64,000 nt of DNA from Pieris napi (taxonomy: Eukaryota; Arthropoda; Insecta; Lepidoptera; Pieridae). How positions within the stretch are numbered: the first letter of the stretch is position 1; every line of letters starts with the position of its first letter. The notes under the pieces were generated by a model. That model was not told the origin of the DNA, did no database searches, and was given only the letters and a program-made list of their open reading frames with translations. Both the position numbers and the translations under genes were made by a program. Shown in pieces: positions 35,401 through 46,188 of this stretch. Where the stretch lies: the NCBI RefSeq assembly GCF_905475465.1, contig NC_062244.1, forward strand, positions 6,398,501 to 6,462,500. Reading direction: 5' to 3'.

Positions 35401-36550
35401 GCACGCTCTTTTCTTGGACCTAAGCCGAATTGGTTCGGAAATACTTCAGTGGGCAGTTTATGTAGATTTCTATAGTTATGGTTAAATTCGTCGTTATAAT
35501 ATCGCCATATACCTACTATTCGTATATCATAATTAATAAATAACAGATTAAGTTAAGTAATATTAGCACTTACCTACAAATGGCATAGAGTTTAACCATC
35601 CCTTTAGCATCATATCCATTTTTAAGTCACATTCGGCAATTGGTAGAATAAACGAGGAGGTAGTTACTACAGAAATAGCGGCCATGATGGCGCAAAACGA
35701 CGCAAATAAAAGTCGCAAATGGAATTTACCAAATTTACATAGAGTTAATGCTTCTTCTAATACTATCATGGGATCAGTCTGCTCTGAGTTTTCTGTAACT
35801 GAAAATATATTCTTTAATAGCGGCTTCGGTAGTTTTGCGGCCCCCAATGGCGAATAATATTTTTTTCCTTAAAACAAAGTTAGATATAGCTCATATCTGT
35901 GACCTGTGCCTACCAACGCGAATTATTTTTACTTTAGCCTGAAAACTTATGTTGGATAAGTTTAAATACCTATGATACGGAGATATCCATTACTGTGTCT
36001 GATGCATTTTAATAAATATCTTATACAGACGTTTTTTTGTAGCTTTTACTGTTTTTTCTATACAGACGTTTTTGTTTTTTTTTTCTTAATTGGAAATATT
36101 TAAATTTACCGAGAATTTAATCAGGCTTACGCTATACAATACGATAGCAAAAAGTATAATTTTATTCCGTAATAATAAGTATCGTAACTATAGCGATACT
36201 CAAATATACCTAATTGTATATTCTATTTATTTATAATGATTATTAAACTAGAATACTATATTTAAAATAGATGTATATGTGATTTAATATTAAGCTAAGC
36301 TAAAACATATAAATAATCATTATAAATAAATAGAATATACAAATACTATTTATTTATAATGATTATTAAACTAGAATACTATATTTAAAATAGATGTATA
36401 TATGATATAATATTAACCTAAGCTGTATATAACAATAAAATTATAATAAATAGAACACAAAAATAAATGTGAAGTTTGATCACTACCCTACACTACACGT
36501 GCATACAAAATAAACTTACCTTCATTATGACTTTCAATATTCAAATTCAT
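29459..36550 (-). CDS. SV2-like major facilitator transporter, gene B (527 aa, 10 exons)
   Basis: Coding exons (minus strand) are 36550-36520, 35798-35574, 35056-34894, 34449-34265, 33609-33425, 32847-32681, 32121-31962, 31472-31198, 30883-30756 and 29523-29459. Lengths and phases match gene A exactly and the 1584-nt frame is open. Motifs are preserved (G95, D99, G102-R104; PESP 228-231; C348, C370, N356; GRLG 475-478). About 29 residues differ from gene A, eight of them in exon 6 (cytoplasmic loop into segment 7); the exon 3 product is identical. Differences include T51A, N70K, C225Y, K226T, and E-K to D-M in exon 9. Both genes share a direction and probably related promoters. Inferred role as for gene A: a 12-segment carrier, substrate unknown. 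Confidence 0.9.
29730..30100 (+). mobile_element. Non-autonomous Helitron, family 1, copy 2 (private to B)
   Basis: It starts TCTAATATATATACAATTCT after A 29729, contains TCTCGTGTCACAATGTTCG and a block around CGAAACGGCTCGACCCATTC, and ends GGGGGCAGCTAG before T 30101. Duplicate A has no insertion at the aligned place (about 17785), so it arrived after the duplication. It lies just downstream of gene A's sister 5' region, beyond the gene B stop... that is, between gene B's exons 10 (29459) and 9 (30756), in intron 9. Confidence 0.8.
34785..34837 (+). repeat. tRNA-like SINE head in intron 3, duplicate B
   Basis: Partner of 24271-24325; GTAGCTAGTTGGTTAAAATT is a slightly shorter A-box segment followed by GGTTGATCACC. 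Confidence 0.4.
36213..36425. repeat. Local direct plus inverted duplication
   Basis: About 80 bp (from TTCTATTTATTTATAATGAT to the AATATTAAGCTAAG region) at 36222-36300 is repeated directly at about 36346-36422. Between them, 36310-36345 is an inverted copy of the start of the unit (AATAATCATTATAAATAAAT). Duplicate A has the unit once (about 25640-25720). Confidence 0.7.
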
Positions 36551-36864
36551 TTTAATTTTTAAAATAACAAAACAACAGTAAGGCAGTGCAAATTAAACTG
36601 ACTATTGTCTTACTTTAATCAATAATAATGTCAATGTTTAACTGATAAAATCATTTGCATATGTGACGTAACACAGGTGGCCTTACTCCACAACGTTAAA
36701 TTTATTTCGTAATTCGCAGATTAGGTAGTGAATTGTATAATTGTATATTATGAAGTGACTAGTAGTCAAACCTTCCTTTTTTATTTGTTTGTTTTAGCTG
36801 CTCTTTTTAAATTAAGACTTGCGATACCGTGAAGTTGAAGTATTGATTTCGATTTTATTTCTAT

Positions 36865-37205
36865 ATATAAGTAAAAAAATCATTTAATCATATAACATAA
36901 TGTACACTTACGACTCGTCAGTAAAGAAATATTAATAGTTCTAATTTTACATTTACTGCCAGATTTGAGATCAAGGGCGTAGAACTCTTTTTAATCTCCA
37001 TTTTTTTTACACAATGTTTGTAAGGAGCTGCAACCATTACACCATGTTCCACATGACATATCAAGTAATTTATATTATAACAAATTAAAAAAAAAAAAGA
37101 CGTGGTCGTGGTGGACGTATCAGCAGGAGGCATGGTGAAATGGGAACACGCAATTGCATTCTCGTGGGAACAACACGCAAACACATACTCGACATAGTCG
37201 TCATT
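36865..37205. other. Insertion private to duplicate B, unidentified
   Basis: Compared with A (near 26125) B carries about 340 extra bp with a 12-A run at 37088-37099 and a GC-richer flank (GACGTGGTCGTGGTGGACGT). No ends or coding capacity were recognised. Confidence 0.4.
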
Positions 37206-37605
37206 TAAAACATTGACTAAAAATTAGAACAAAACAGTTAGATAATGAATTTAAATCCTAGTGAACCAACCTTATTGAATTACAAATAAGTTTGTAAGTT
37301 CAAGAAAAAAAGTGAGTAAGGACTGGGACTAAAGAAAAGAAAGAAGTAAGGACAAATGTCTTACACATGATAAAACATAAAATGTATCATATAAAAAAAT
37401 CCCATCTTGCGTAAGAGTCTCCTCTATTCCCTTATATTGTTGTCCGTGATTACTTGAGCGTTTTACCGAAGTAATCTATGACATCATCAGGCCACCTTCA
37501 TCGTGGTGTGCCATCACTTTATTTCCCAAATTAGTATCAACTTCATCTTGTCATTTGTGTCTTCCACATTTGGCCTGTGTCTTTGAGATCTGCCCTTTAT
37601 ATTTA

Positions 37606-37850
37606 GGGTCTGTTTCACAATGTATGGATAAAGTACCAATACCAGTAGCTATGCAATACATAAATTATTTGAAAGATAAATGGTGCTATTTGACACTTCG
37701 TCAAACTCATAACTTATGATGGACTTAATGTGACGATTAGCGCTATCTGACAGCCGTGAAACGCAACAATAGTGTTTATCCTACCAATAAGTAATAAATA
37801 GCTAATTTGGAACTTATGTAGAACTTAACCGTACATTGTAAAATAGACCC
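37606..37850. mobile_element. MITE with TTA duplication, upstream of gene B
   Basis: GGGTCTGTTTCACAATGTAT and the reverse complement of the right end, GGGTCTATTTTACAATGTAC, are inverted. TTA flanks both sides (37603-37605, 37851-37853), suggesting a Harbinger-type MITE. It lies ~1.1 kb upstream of the gene B start codon inside a ~670-bp block missing from A. Confidence 0.7.
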
Positions 37851-38373
37851 TTAATATATTATATCGAATATAAAAACATATTTTTTTAATTTTGATACCG
37901 ATCCGTTCATTGACAAAACGCACCATAAGCTTGTTGAGTAAAACCTTTTAATCATAAGTCAAAAGTTAACTCATTTACTTCTATTCATGAACTTGTTCCC
38001 GTTCCAAGATACTGAATTAAAATTTAAGTTTTAATGAATGCTCTTTAGGAACCTGTATTCGTTAGTTCGGTGGTTTTAATTACACAAACCGTCAAGGGTA
38101 TGTTGAAGATGTTAGTTCAGTGCCATAAAGTCTGTTACATCGTACGACATTTTCATAAGATTGTATATTGTAAATCAATCAAATCTAAACTTTATATTTC
38201 TTGTATTTGTACGCCAAATACAGAATTAAGATAAACATTTTTTTAAAGAAATTATATAACTTGAATAACATTGTATACTACGAGACAAAAATTACAAATT
38301 AATATCTGCATATATAATTTATACCTTACCTCTAAACATAGACGATAGCCATGCATTATAAATACGATGTATC

Positions 38374-38812
38374 GGAGATTTCGTCTTGTTACTACATACA
38401 TTATTTTGTTATGTACTATATTATTTTATTATTTTTTTAATATTTGTATATAGCTAAGCGTAATATTTACACTTGAAAACGTTTTACACATATTTTTTTA
38501 AAGCCACGAGAACATACAATTATATTCTATTGTATCCTTAATTCCTTAAACTTAAAAACATGAGAATATCGTGTCGTTTGATTTAAATCTCTGAATAATA
38601 CTTTTTCAACACATACAGAGAACTTTACATGATCAAGCACCTCTGCAAACATCAAATGAGACCTAAATTAGTTTAGTTCTTGGCTGCAGATGCATAGTTT
38701 GCTACCCATCTCATAAATAAATGAACCACATTGACTAAGCTTTATCAAAGAAACAGAGTATTCCAGTAGTAATTTACTTCAAGGGTGGATGATATTAAAT
38801 TTTAAAATATGT
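38374..38812. other. Intergenic sequence right of the duplication
   Basis: No gene or repeat boundary recognised. Confidence 0.4.
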
Positions 38813-38813
38813 A

Positions 38814-39081
38814 AGAGCAGTGTTGGCCTACTGGCTCCAGCGTGCGACTCTCATCCCTGAGGTCGTAGGTTCGATCCCCGGCTGTGCACCAATGGACTTT
38901 CTTTTTATGTGCGCATTTAACATTCGCTCGCACGGTGAAGGAAAACATCGTGAGGAAACCGACATGTCTTGGTCCCAAAAAGTCGACGGCGTATGTCACG
39001 CACAGGAGGCTGATCACCTACTTGCCTATTAGATTTATTCCGAAATCTGAGGCCCAGACCTAATGAGATTGTATCGCCACT
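38814..39081 (+). repeat. tRNA-derived SINE (Metulj-like), copy 4, full length
   Basis: Plus-strand head AGAGCAGTGTTGGCCTACTG, box B GGTTCGATCCCC, body and tail down to GTATCGCCACT. AAAATATG on both sides (about 38803 and 39087) may be the target duplication. The plus-strand 70-codon frame and minus-strand frames through it are artefacts of the repeat. Confidence 0.85.
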
Positions 39082-39299
39082 AAAATAAAATATGAATTTC
39101 AATTAGGTATATTGATATTTTTTTATTTTCTTATTTCTTTTGTATTTAATAATTAGTTTAAGTTCTTAAATACAGACCAAACATGATGATTGAAATAGAA
39201 TCGAACGCGAATTCTATCCCATACATTAAACAGTTAAATACCATTTCTTATATTAAATCTTAAAAGATAACCAACAAAATTGAATGCAGTTAAATAATA

Positions 39300-39414
39300 T
39301 GGTTCCATTATACAACACGCCAACCGCTCGTAACCGGTGGGAAATGTTCCATCACGTTGCAGAACTTATGCGAGCTGCATTACAACTTGGAGTCCCTGTT
39401 CCCAACAATATATA
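39300..39414 (+). other. Unidentified coding-like scrap
   Basis: A short open stretch reads RWEMFHHVAELMRAALQLGV followed by PVPNN. The composition is protein-like but I cannot assign it. It is interrupted by the SINE at 39415, so it is probably an old TE fragment. Confidence 0.25.
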
Positions 39415-39671
39415 ACAATAATAATGGCGCTACAACCTCTTTAGGTCTGGGCCTCAGATTTCTGAATCTGTTTCATGATCATTTTTAAATGTTAAGTAGG
39501 TGCGTGACACACGCCTCTAAGACATGTCGGTTTCCTCACGATGTTTTCCTTCACCGTTCGACCGAATGTTAAATGCGCACATAGAAAGAAATTCGATTGG
39601 TGCACAACCGGGGATCGAACCTACGACCTCAGGGATGAGAGTCGCACGCGGAAGCCACTAGGCCAACACTA
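39415..39671 (-). repeat. tRNA-derived SINE (Metulj-like), copy 5, with 14-bp target duplication
   Basis: CCCAACAATATATA is duplicated at 39401-39414 and 39672-39685. The head is at the right with box B GGTTCGATCCCC on the minus strand. A ~25-bp deletion in the middle removes the GTCGACTTTTT segment seen in sisters. Confidence 0.9.
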
Positions 39672-39685
39672 CCCAACAATATATA

Positions 39686-40732
39686 GGATGTTTTTGATTT
39701 TATATCGTGTAAAGGAGATAGAGCACGATTGACGACTACCGTGACCTATTAAACTTTAAATAAACATTTAAAATATAATAGAAGAGAAGATATCTTTTTT
39801 GGTCCAGATCATTGACATTATTTCGGTCATATAAATAACGACATAGCATAAAACAAGTTTCTAATAAGTTTTTGACTCACGGGAGTTATCCCGCTAAGTA
39901 TGGAATCTGAATCTTTGGGCTTAGATTTTTAAAAAGCAACAGAATTTTATCAGACACCTTTGAGTTTTAGTTCCTTCAAGTATAAATGCAAGATAGATTT
40001 AAATATTTACCTAAATCGGTGAAGAGTAAAAGATAAGGTAAGAATATGCTAAACTATAACGTCAACCGCAAACGAGCGAACAAAAAGATTCGTCTACATC
40101 TTTGGAATCCTCACAATTTCAATATCACTCGCCTATTTACATGTGAATAACCTGGATGACGCTCACACCGTATCGGGCAAGAGACCGGTAAAAGTACCAC
40201 GTAAGTTATAACATATTAGCGACTGCTATATATACTCCGTATTAAGGATTCCGTATTGCAACATTACGAGTCTGTAACATAGTGATTAACGTATAACCTG
40301 GATTTTCCAGGATAGATTTTCTTCTCCTTCTATTAAGGCATTATTGTGTAGAGGAAGGTGCAGCTCTTCTTCCGGCCTAAAGGGAGGATCCTATACCAGT
40401 CTTACCACTAGCCGTGTCTAAGGTCGAGTTGTATATATCTTGAGTCGCCAGTATAACTTTAGAGCGCTTCAGGGCATGTTGTCATCACATGTTGTAACCA
40501 TAGAATGTAGGTATCGCTACAATTTTTAAGATTTATTTATTATTTATTAACACTTCGTTGCATTAACATAATATAAAAATAACATAATTAAATGAAAAAG
40601 AGGGCAACTGGCGGCCTTATCGCTTTCGAGAGATCCCTTCCTGGCAAAAATATGTATTAATGTAGATAATGTAAGCAAGAAGTGAAAAAATAATGCTTAT
40701 AGTTATTAATACAAAACTTAATTAAAAAAAAA
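39686..40732. other. Gene-free interval
   Basis: No coding exon or repeat boundary recognised. Confidence 0.4.
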
Positions 40733-41401
40733 GGGTGCGTGTACTTATGTACGCGCGTAAGAAGTTATACTTCTTTGGCATTATTAAAAATAGTTTGGCT
40801 TTGTTCCACCTCCAGTTTTTGATGTTTCACAACGATAAGATGACAACTCTTTTTTTGTATTCAATTTAGTGCACTTACACTGATTCATCAATTGTTTTTT
40901 GTCTCTTGTCCTTATATTTGCTAGATTAAATCAGAAAAATTACATGTTTTGATTAAACAATATGGTCATTTTTTTAATCAAAACATTACTCGATAATAAT
41001 AATACATACGGATAGTTAGCCTCAATTGTATTGAAGCACTTAGGAAGGTTGATGAGCACAGTTTTTTCACAAATATAAATTAGTATTGGTTTAAATATTC
41101 AATTTAAATCACTTCTGATTATAATTCAAAAAGCATTGCTAAATTTCTTTGAAAAAATAATTAAAACTCCTTTATTTGTTTAAAAGGTAAATGACAAATG
41201 TCATTATGGTCATTCAAAATTCTTGGCATACGAACTTCACGCATATTCTATTTCTTTTTACTTGTAGATTGTCCTATTCCTATCTCGCTCGCGCACGCTA
41301 TAATCACACTCCTAATTTTGTGTCACAGGTGCGCGCGCATTGTAAAATTTCACTCTCATAAATTTTTCATAACGCGCCTAAAGAAGTATAACTTCAAAAA
41401 T
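40733..41401. mobile_element. Palindrome-ended element, copy 2
   Basis: Left end GAAGTTATACTTCTTTGGC at about 40771 after a GTGTACTTATGTACGCGCG quasi-palindrome. Right end, reverse-complemented, GAAGTTATACTTCTTTAGGC from about 41398. The inner right segment ATGCGCGCGCACCTGTGACA matches copies 1 and 3 in layout. The longest of the three copies (~670 bp). The plus-strand frame at 41198-41419 runs through the end and is not a gene. Confidence 0.6.
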
Positions 41402-41993
41402 TACTTCCGCCTGAAATAAATCCATATTCTTCGTTTATCGAATCATAAATAATATTTAAGGGGACCTTTATTGGACTTAACAAAAGCTATACACTTTTTA
41501 TCCAGGTACGCCATCTTGTAGCAGAAACCTATATAAAGCGTGGCAACACCGGCGTTGACTCACTTTTATTTCGAGACTTCGTGCGGAACGGACTTGTTAC
41601 TAACCTAACCTCAGTAGATTTTAAAAGTCTGAAGTACCTACAAGTTCTAATCTTTTGTGTTACCTAATAATATAATCAATTTTAACCATATAATCGACGT
41701 CACAATGTATACAATATACATATATTATTACCGAACATAGTAACAAATTATTATTATAATTTATTCTATTATCATCGGTGTAATAGAAGGTCACATAAAA
41801 ACTATACAGTAAATTCCCAAAAGACTCTCGGGCTGTGCAATTTCCCCTCGCGTATACTCAAGCTTTATTTTACAACTAAATGTTCTCCTTTCCTTATAAA
41901 ACTTATTGTTTTTGGAAATGGTGGAATAGATTTTTAGGTGTATAAACTAATAACTGAAAACAGTATGTATAAAGCGGCAACTTAAAATATATA
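41402..41993. other. Intergenic sequence
   Basis: Nothing recognised. Confidence 0.35.
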
Positions 41994-42311
41994 TGTCACC
42001 GTAAAATTGTAAACACCGTTAGATTGTAATGTATCTCGCGAGATTATAAACTGTCGAAAGATTGTGAACCTCAACGAACTGCTTACAATTTAACGTATTA
42101 TTATTCGGTAGTTATATGAAATTGTTGGAAAGTAAAATTAATCTGTAATTGACCAAAGAAGTTTGAATGATAACTAAGTTAGTGTAGTACAATTTACCGA
42201 ATAATAATACGTTAAATTGTAAGCAGTTCGTTGAGGTTCACAATCTTTCGACAGTTTATAATCTCGCGAGATAGATTACAATCTAACGGTGTTTACAATT
42301 TTACGTTAACA
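41994..42311. mobile_element. MITE with 117-bp terminal inverted repeats (intact copy)
   Basis: Left arm 41994-42110 and right arm 42195-42311 are reverse complements with only a few mismatches, around an 84-bp loop. The arms start TGTCACCG and TGTTAACG and are flanked by TA (41992-41993, 42312-42313), pointing to a Tc1/mariner-type source. The transcript would form one long hairpin. Sister copy at 4781-5047. Confidence 0.85.
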
Positions 42312-42533
42312 TATCTATACAAAACACGTTGACGTTTTGACAATGACACTTGAAAAATGACACAATGATGCCAAACAGATTAAGTAGATGTTTTTTTTTA
42401 GGAGTTTATGGCCTGGTATCTAGACCTTTAGGCCATGTCTTGAGTATTTTAGTCGGTTTATTATAATTTCACCCTTGTATTTTTGATGAATTTATATAGA
42501 GGCACGTAATAGGATCTATTTTTAACATATCAC

Positions 42534-42622
42534 TCAGGCTTGCCTGTTAGACTTAAAAATGATCATGAAAGAGATTGACATGATCTGAGGCCAAGACCTA
42601 AAGAGGTTGTAGCGCCACTGAT
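42534..42622 (+). repeat. SINE tail fragment (Metulj-like)
   Basis: CTTGCCTGTTAGACTTAAAA, GATCATGA, then GAGGCCAAGACCTAAAGAGG and GTTGTAGCGCCACTG are the 3' half of the SINE. The head is missing. Confidence 0.7.
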
Positions 42623-42726
42623 TCATTTTTTTATGCAAACTTAATAAGGATTGTAAGTGTAAGGGGGCCGGGCTGTAAAAGTATTATTAATATTGTCTTT
42701 GATTTACATAACCTTTACACATTTAA

Positions 42727-43064
42727 AGAAAAAACTGTTTAACCGGATTGAAGTTATGTATTATTATAAATTTACAACTATTTAACATAATTTTAAATTT
42801 ATCCGACGTTTCGCGTGCTTTACAGCGTGCGTGGTCACGGTGACTGAAGACAAAAGATGTTGGATGTCAAAAAGTATCACAGCTGTAGAGAAAGTTGCCT
42901 TATCTGTATTTATCACCCCGGAGTTGGTATCGACTAAAAGATGGAGGGTTTTGGCAAAAATGGCTCACGGTGTCCTCTATTTTCGCGGATTGTTTTAAAA
43001 TTATGTTAAATAGTTGTAAAATTATAATAATACATAACTTCAATCCGGTTAAACAGTTTTTTCT
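42727..43064. mobile_element. MITE with ~70-bp inverted ends and TTAA flanks
   Basis: AGAAAAAACTGTTTAACCGG (42727 on) and its mirror at 43045-43064 extend inward for about 70 bp with one or two mismatches. TTAA sits at 42723-42726 and 43065-43068, the duplication used by piggyBac and Kolobok elements. The centre contains CGCGTGCTTTACAGCGTGCG. 338 bp, no coding capacity. Confidence 0.75.
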
Positions 43065-43107
43065 TTAAAAGTATTATTAAGTTTTATACATTAAGCAACA
43101 AAATTCA

Positions 43108-43180
43108 TTAAGGGACCTTCAAGAAAACAGCGTACCGATTCCAAAAGGCCCTCAACACTCTTGTGAGACCTCCGACGTAT
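43108..43180 (+). repeat. LINE 3'-end fragment
   Basis: GGGACCTTCAAGAAAACAGC and CCGATTCCAAAAGGCCCTCA match the better preserved copy at 44440, so this is a short piece of the same LINE end. Confidence 0.55.
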
Positions 43181-43539
43181 ATATCACAGTTTATAAATAA
43201 TAATAAAAGGCAGAAAAATTAAATTCCATCAAAATGTTGAAGCTCCTAAAAAGCTTAAGGAAACTTTGCAATGTCTCTTTTTAAATAATTGTATTTTACT
43301 AATCTTGCACCCTCAACGATTAATTATTCCATTAACGATTTTAATTATAAAGAAATTTTGCATAAAAAGGACCTTTATTACCATGACGCCTCCTTTTTCC
43401 TACTACATTATTCATAAGTTTTCGAATGTAATTATGAGTAATTCTAAGTTAAGGGTTAAAGACTTTATTAAAATTCGAAATAAATGTTAAAATCAATATG
43501 GGGCTGATTGCCCGTACATACATTGAATTTTATCAATAA

Positions 43540-44093
43540 CTAGCTGACCCGGCTAACTTCGTTCCGCCTTAATAATAATATCGTTGTTATTTTAGTTCAA
43601 CTTATTTTAGGATTTCATTAAGGTGATAACTTTTTTTGCAAATGGAGAAATGTTTTATTGCTTGCCATTGCAAAAGAAGAATGGCAGTATTACACATTAG
43701 GCCTCTTCTCTCTATCGCCAATATTGCGATACTGCATGTTAAAGCACTTTCTGATTTACAACATTTTTTGATGAGGTAACACATGTTTTCGATCAAGATC
43801 AAAGCCTGGTTATGCATCTCCTCATTTACTTCAAGTTCGGAATTTCTTGAAGTGACACGAATTCGACGTAAAATGATGCGTAGTTTTGTCAACAAATGTC
43901 ACCACATGCCGTGTGCATTCGTAAAATTAATTAATTTATTTTTTGTTATTCGATAACTTATCCGATATTTTATTACTTATTCTGCTATTCGGAGTGGAGA
44001 AAAATCCATCAAAAAAGACATAACTAACATCGGTCCAGCCGATCTCGAGTTATAAGTGTTGTAACAAACACGACTTTCTTTTATATATATAGA
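43540..44093 (-). mobile_element. Helitron with helicase-like fragment, family 2, copy 1
   Basis: On the minus strand it starts TCTATATATATAAAAGAAAG (44093 down) after A and ends GGGTCAGCTAG at 43540 before T. Inside, minus-strand codons read EVNEEMHNQALILIENMCYL followed by IKKC at about 43830-43760. This is like a short stretch of insect Helitron helicase (the N-Q-A-L-x-x-I-E-x-x-C pattern). The rest of the Rep/helicase is absent, so this is a deletion derivative (554 bp). Confidence 0.75.
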
Positions 44094-44439
44094 TTTCACG
44101 TGTAGACACGATGTTAACAATGTGTGCGTTTATCTAATCTTTGCATAAACTAACCTTACTACATAATTTTTCAGGCAATATTGTTAACACATATACTAAC
44201 AAGAATGACTTTCAATTATCATATTATTATTATTTTCTTCATTAAAATTTGTGAACAAATATGTTTCCAGCTTATAGAATTAAATGCGTTTATCAAAAGG
44301 TCGTTGATAACTTGCCATTTTTGATACAAATCGTATAAGTATGAAATCATCGGAAATTCGTCATCAAAGTTCACTTCGACGTCTGTCGTTCATTAACCAC
44401 CATTATGTGAAACCCGCTGCCAACTGAACCGATCCAATT

Positions 44440-44590
44440 TGATTTAGGGCCCTTTAAGAAAACAGTGTACCGATTCTTAAAAGGCACTCAACGCACTTGC
44501 GAGCCCTCCGGCAGTGTTTGTGCCCATGGGCGACAGTATCACTTAACATCAGGTGAGCCTCCTGCCCATTTACCTACTATATAACATCCT
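44440..44590 (+). repeat. LINE (CR1/Jockey-like) 3' end
   Basis: AAAGGCACTCAACGCACTTG, GAGCCCTCCGGCAGTGTTTG, then GGTGAGCCTCCTGCCC and ACCTACTATATAAC. This is the common LINE terminal segment; its final TGCCC...CTA.TATA design is shared with 12540-12575. Confidence 0.6.
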
Positions 44591-46188
44591 GCATCGACAC
44601 GAAATTAGTATAAAAGTCTGTATATTATAAGTGTTTCGTACACAAGTAAGTGTCGGTTAGTTGTCTAGGCTAAATCCAGGAACAAAAGCCGATCAAGAGT
44701 AAAATTGCTACTATGACCTATTTTATTTTATTAAATCTCGTAGTATGTAGGAAATACAGTTATAATTGTAAACACGTAGTTACAACTGTTTATATATTGA
44801 AATATTTTTAATTTAATCAATACTATCGTCCTAATATCGTATAATCGTTCCAAACATAAAATATGAAATGAATTATTACGAAAAATACATAGTCACGATA
44901 GTTTAATTTCCTTACAAATTTCTAAGGTTTGCGTTCTTTGATTTTACTACGTCATAGTATTGAAAACGTCACCTCGCCAGTCACGCACCTGTATTATTAA
45001 AAAAATCACTTAAATTAATTAAACCCATAGTTTTTCTAACAAATATTTGACAGTTTTTTGAAAACGATCAGTAAGTACGTCGTACTTTTTATGGAAGAGG
45101 AATGAAAAACAAGCATTTAGATAGCTGATAAAAATTACTAACTGCAATCCGTGGTGCAACAGCATCCAAAGACAAGGTATGCCTGCCTATGCATATTGGA
45201 CTAGGTTGACGAAAAAAGCAAGGAAAAATTAACCTCCATCTATCTGGAAAATAGTCTACTGTCGAGAATACACACAAGGATTGTTAATGTCAAATGACTG
45301 TTTAATGTTTGTTTTGCCGATAATAAAAACAAATATACATTATCCCTCAAATTCGCTACAAAGTGCCTAAATTGTTCGTTCGTTCTATTTGGAGTTACTC
45401 CAACATAATAAATTAATTAGAATACCAAGGACGATACAGCAAGCAGCGTCGACCATAGCTCAATCTCTTATCATCAAGTCCTTTGTCTTTGTAAGATATA
45501 AGTCTCAAAATGTTTCATTTAAATGCGTTAATAAGTGTTTATATAATTCGTTTAATACGCATAAAACTATTTGTTATTCTATTGAAGTCCCTAAGATTAA
45601 GATAACAAGGGCGGCTGGGAATCAACAGTTGCTTACATAACTGGCGTTCAAGAGGATTCTAAATTTGAATAAAATGAATATTAAGTAATGGCAAACCGTA
45701 CCTCGAAACAGTCAATAATAAACAATTTAAACAAACATACGAAATGATAAAGTTTCCTCTAAAATACCTGAAAATTCAATCCCCCAATTCCCCCAGTGGG
45801 GAGAATGATATTGTAATATTATAAGTTAAAGTACCTAATTGTACTAATTTTATTTTAAAAATCTTTAATATTCTCTAAATATGGTTTAACGATTCTTGAT
45901 TTATTTAGTTATTATTATACATATACTATAATACATGTATATTGATTGAGACAAAAGTTGTAATATGTAAATGATAGGTGAGACTTTAAATAATTTGAAA
46001 ATTTTCTGTTAAGTTATATTCCGTGTTTATCGATGTAAACCGATGACATATTTTTTTTATAAACGTTACGAATAATTCCGGGAAATCACCGGGAAACGGT
46101 TAAACTTAAACTAAACGGTCTTGCCTCCTTAATGAAGAAACAGATATAAAATTGTGCCCTACTTATCACGAAGTTACCAGACATCTAA
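44591..46188. other. Gene-free interval
   Basis: About 1.6 kb. The plus-strand frame at 45389-45640 begins MELLQHNKL and matches no family I know. No splice context or domain supports a gene. Confidence 0.4.

Larger units (their letters stand above)
27012..38373. repeat. Segmental tandem duplication, copy B (~11.4 kb)
   Basis: Counterpart of 15112-26610 in direct orientation. Private to B: a Helitron at 29730, about 150 bp at 30125-30275, about 400 bp each at 28315-28735 and 28875-29280, a rearranged repeat at 36213-36425, about 340 bp at 36865-37205 and about 670 bp at 37366-38035 containing a MITE. Exons are far better conserved than the indel-rich introns. Confidence 0.9.

Noticed and set aside
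45389..45640. 83-codon plus-strand frame
   Set aside because: No domain, no splice context and no partner elsewhere; consistent with chance in 64 kb.
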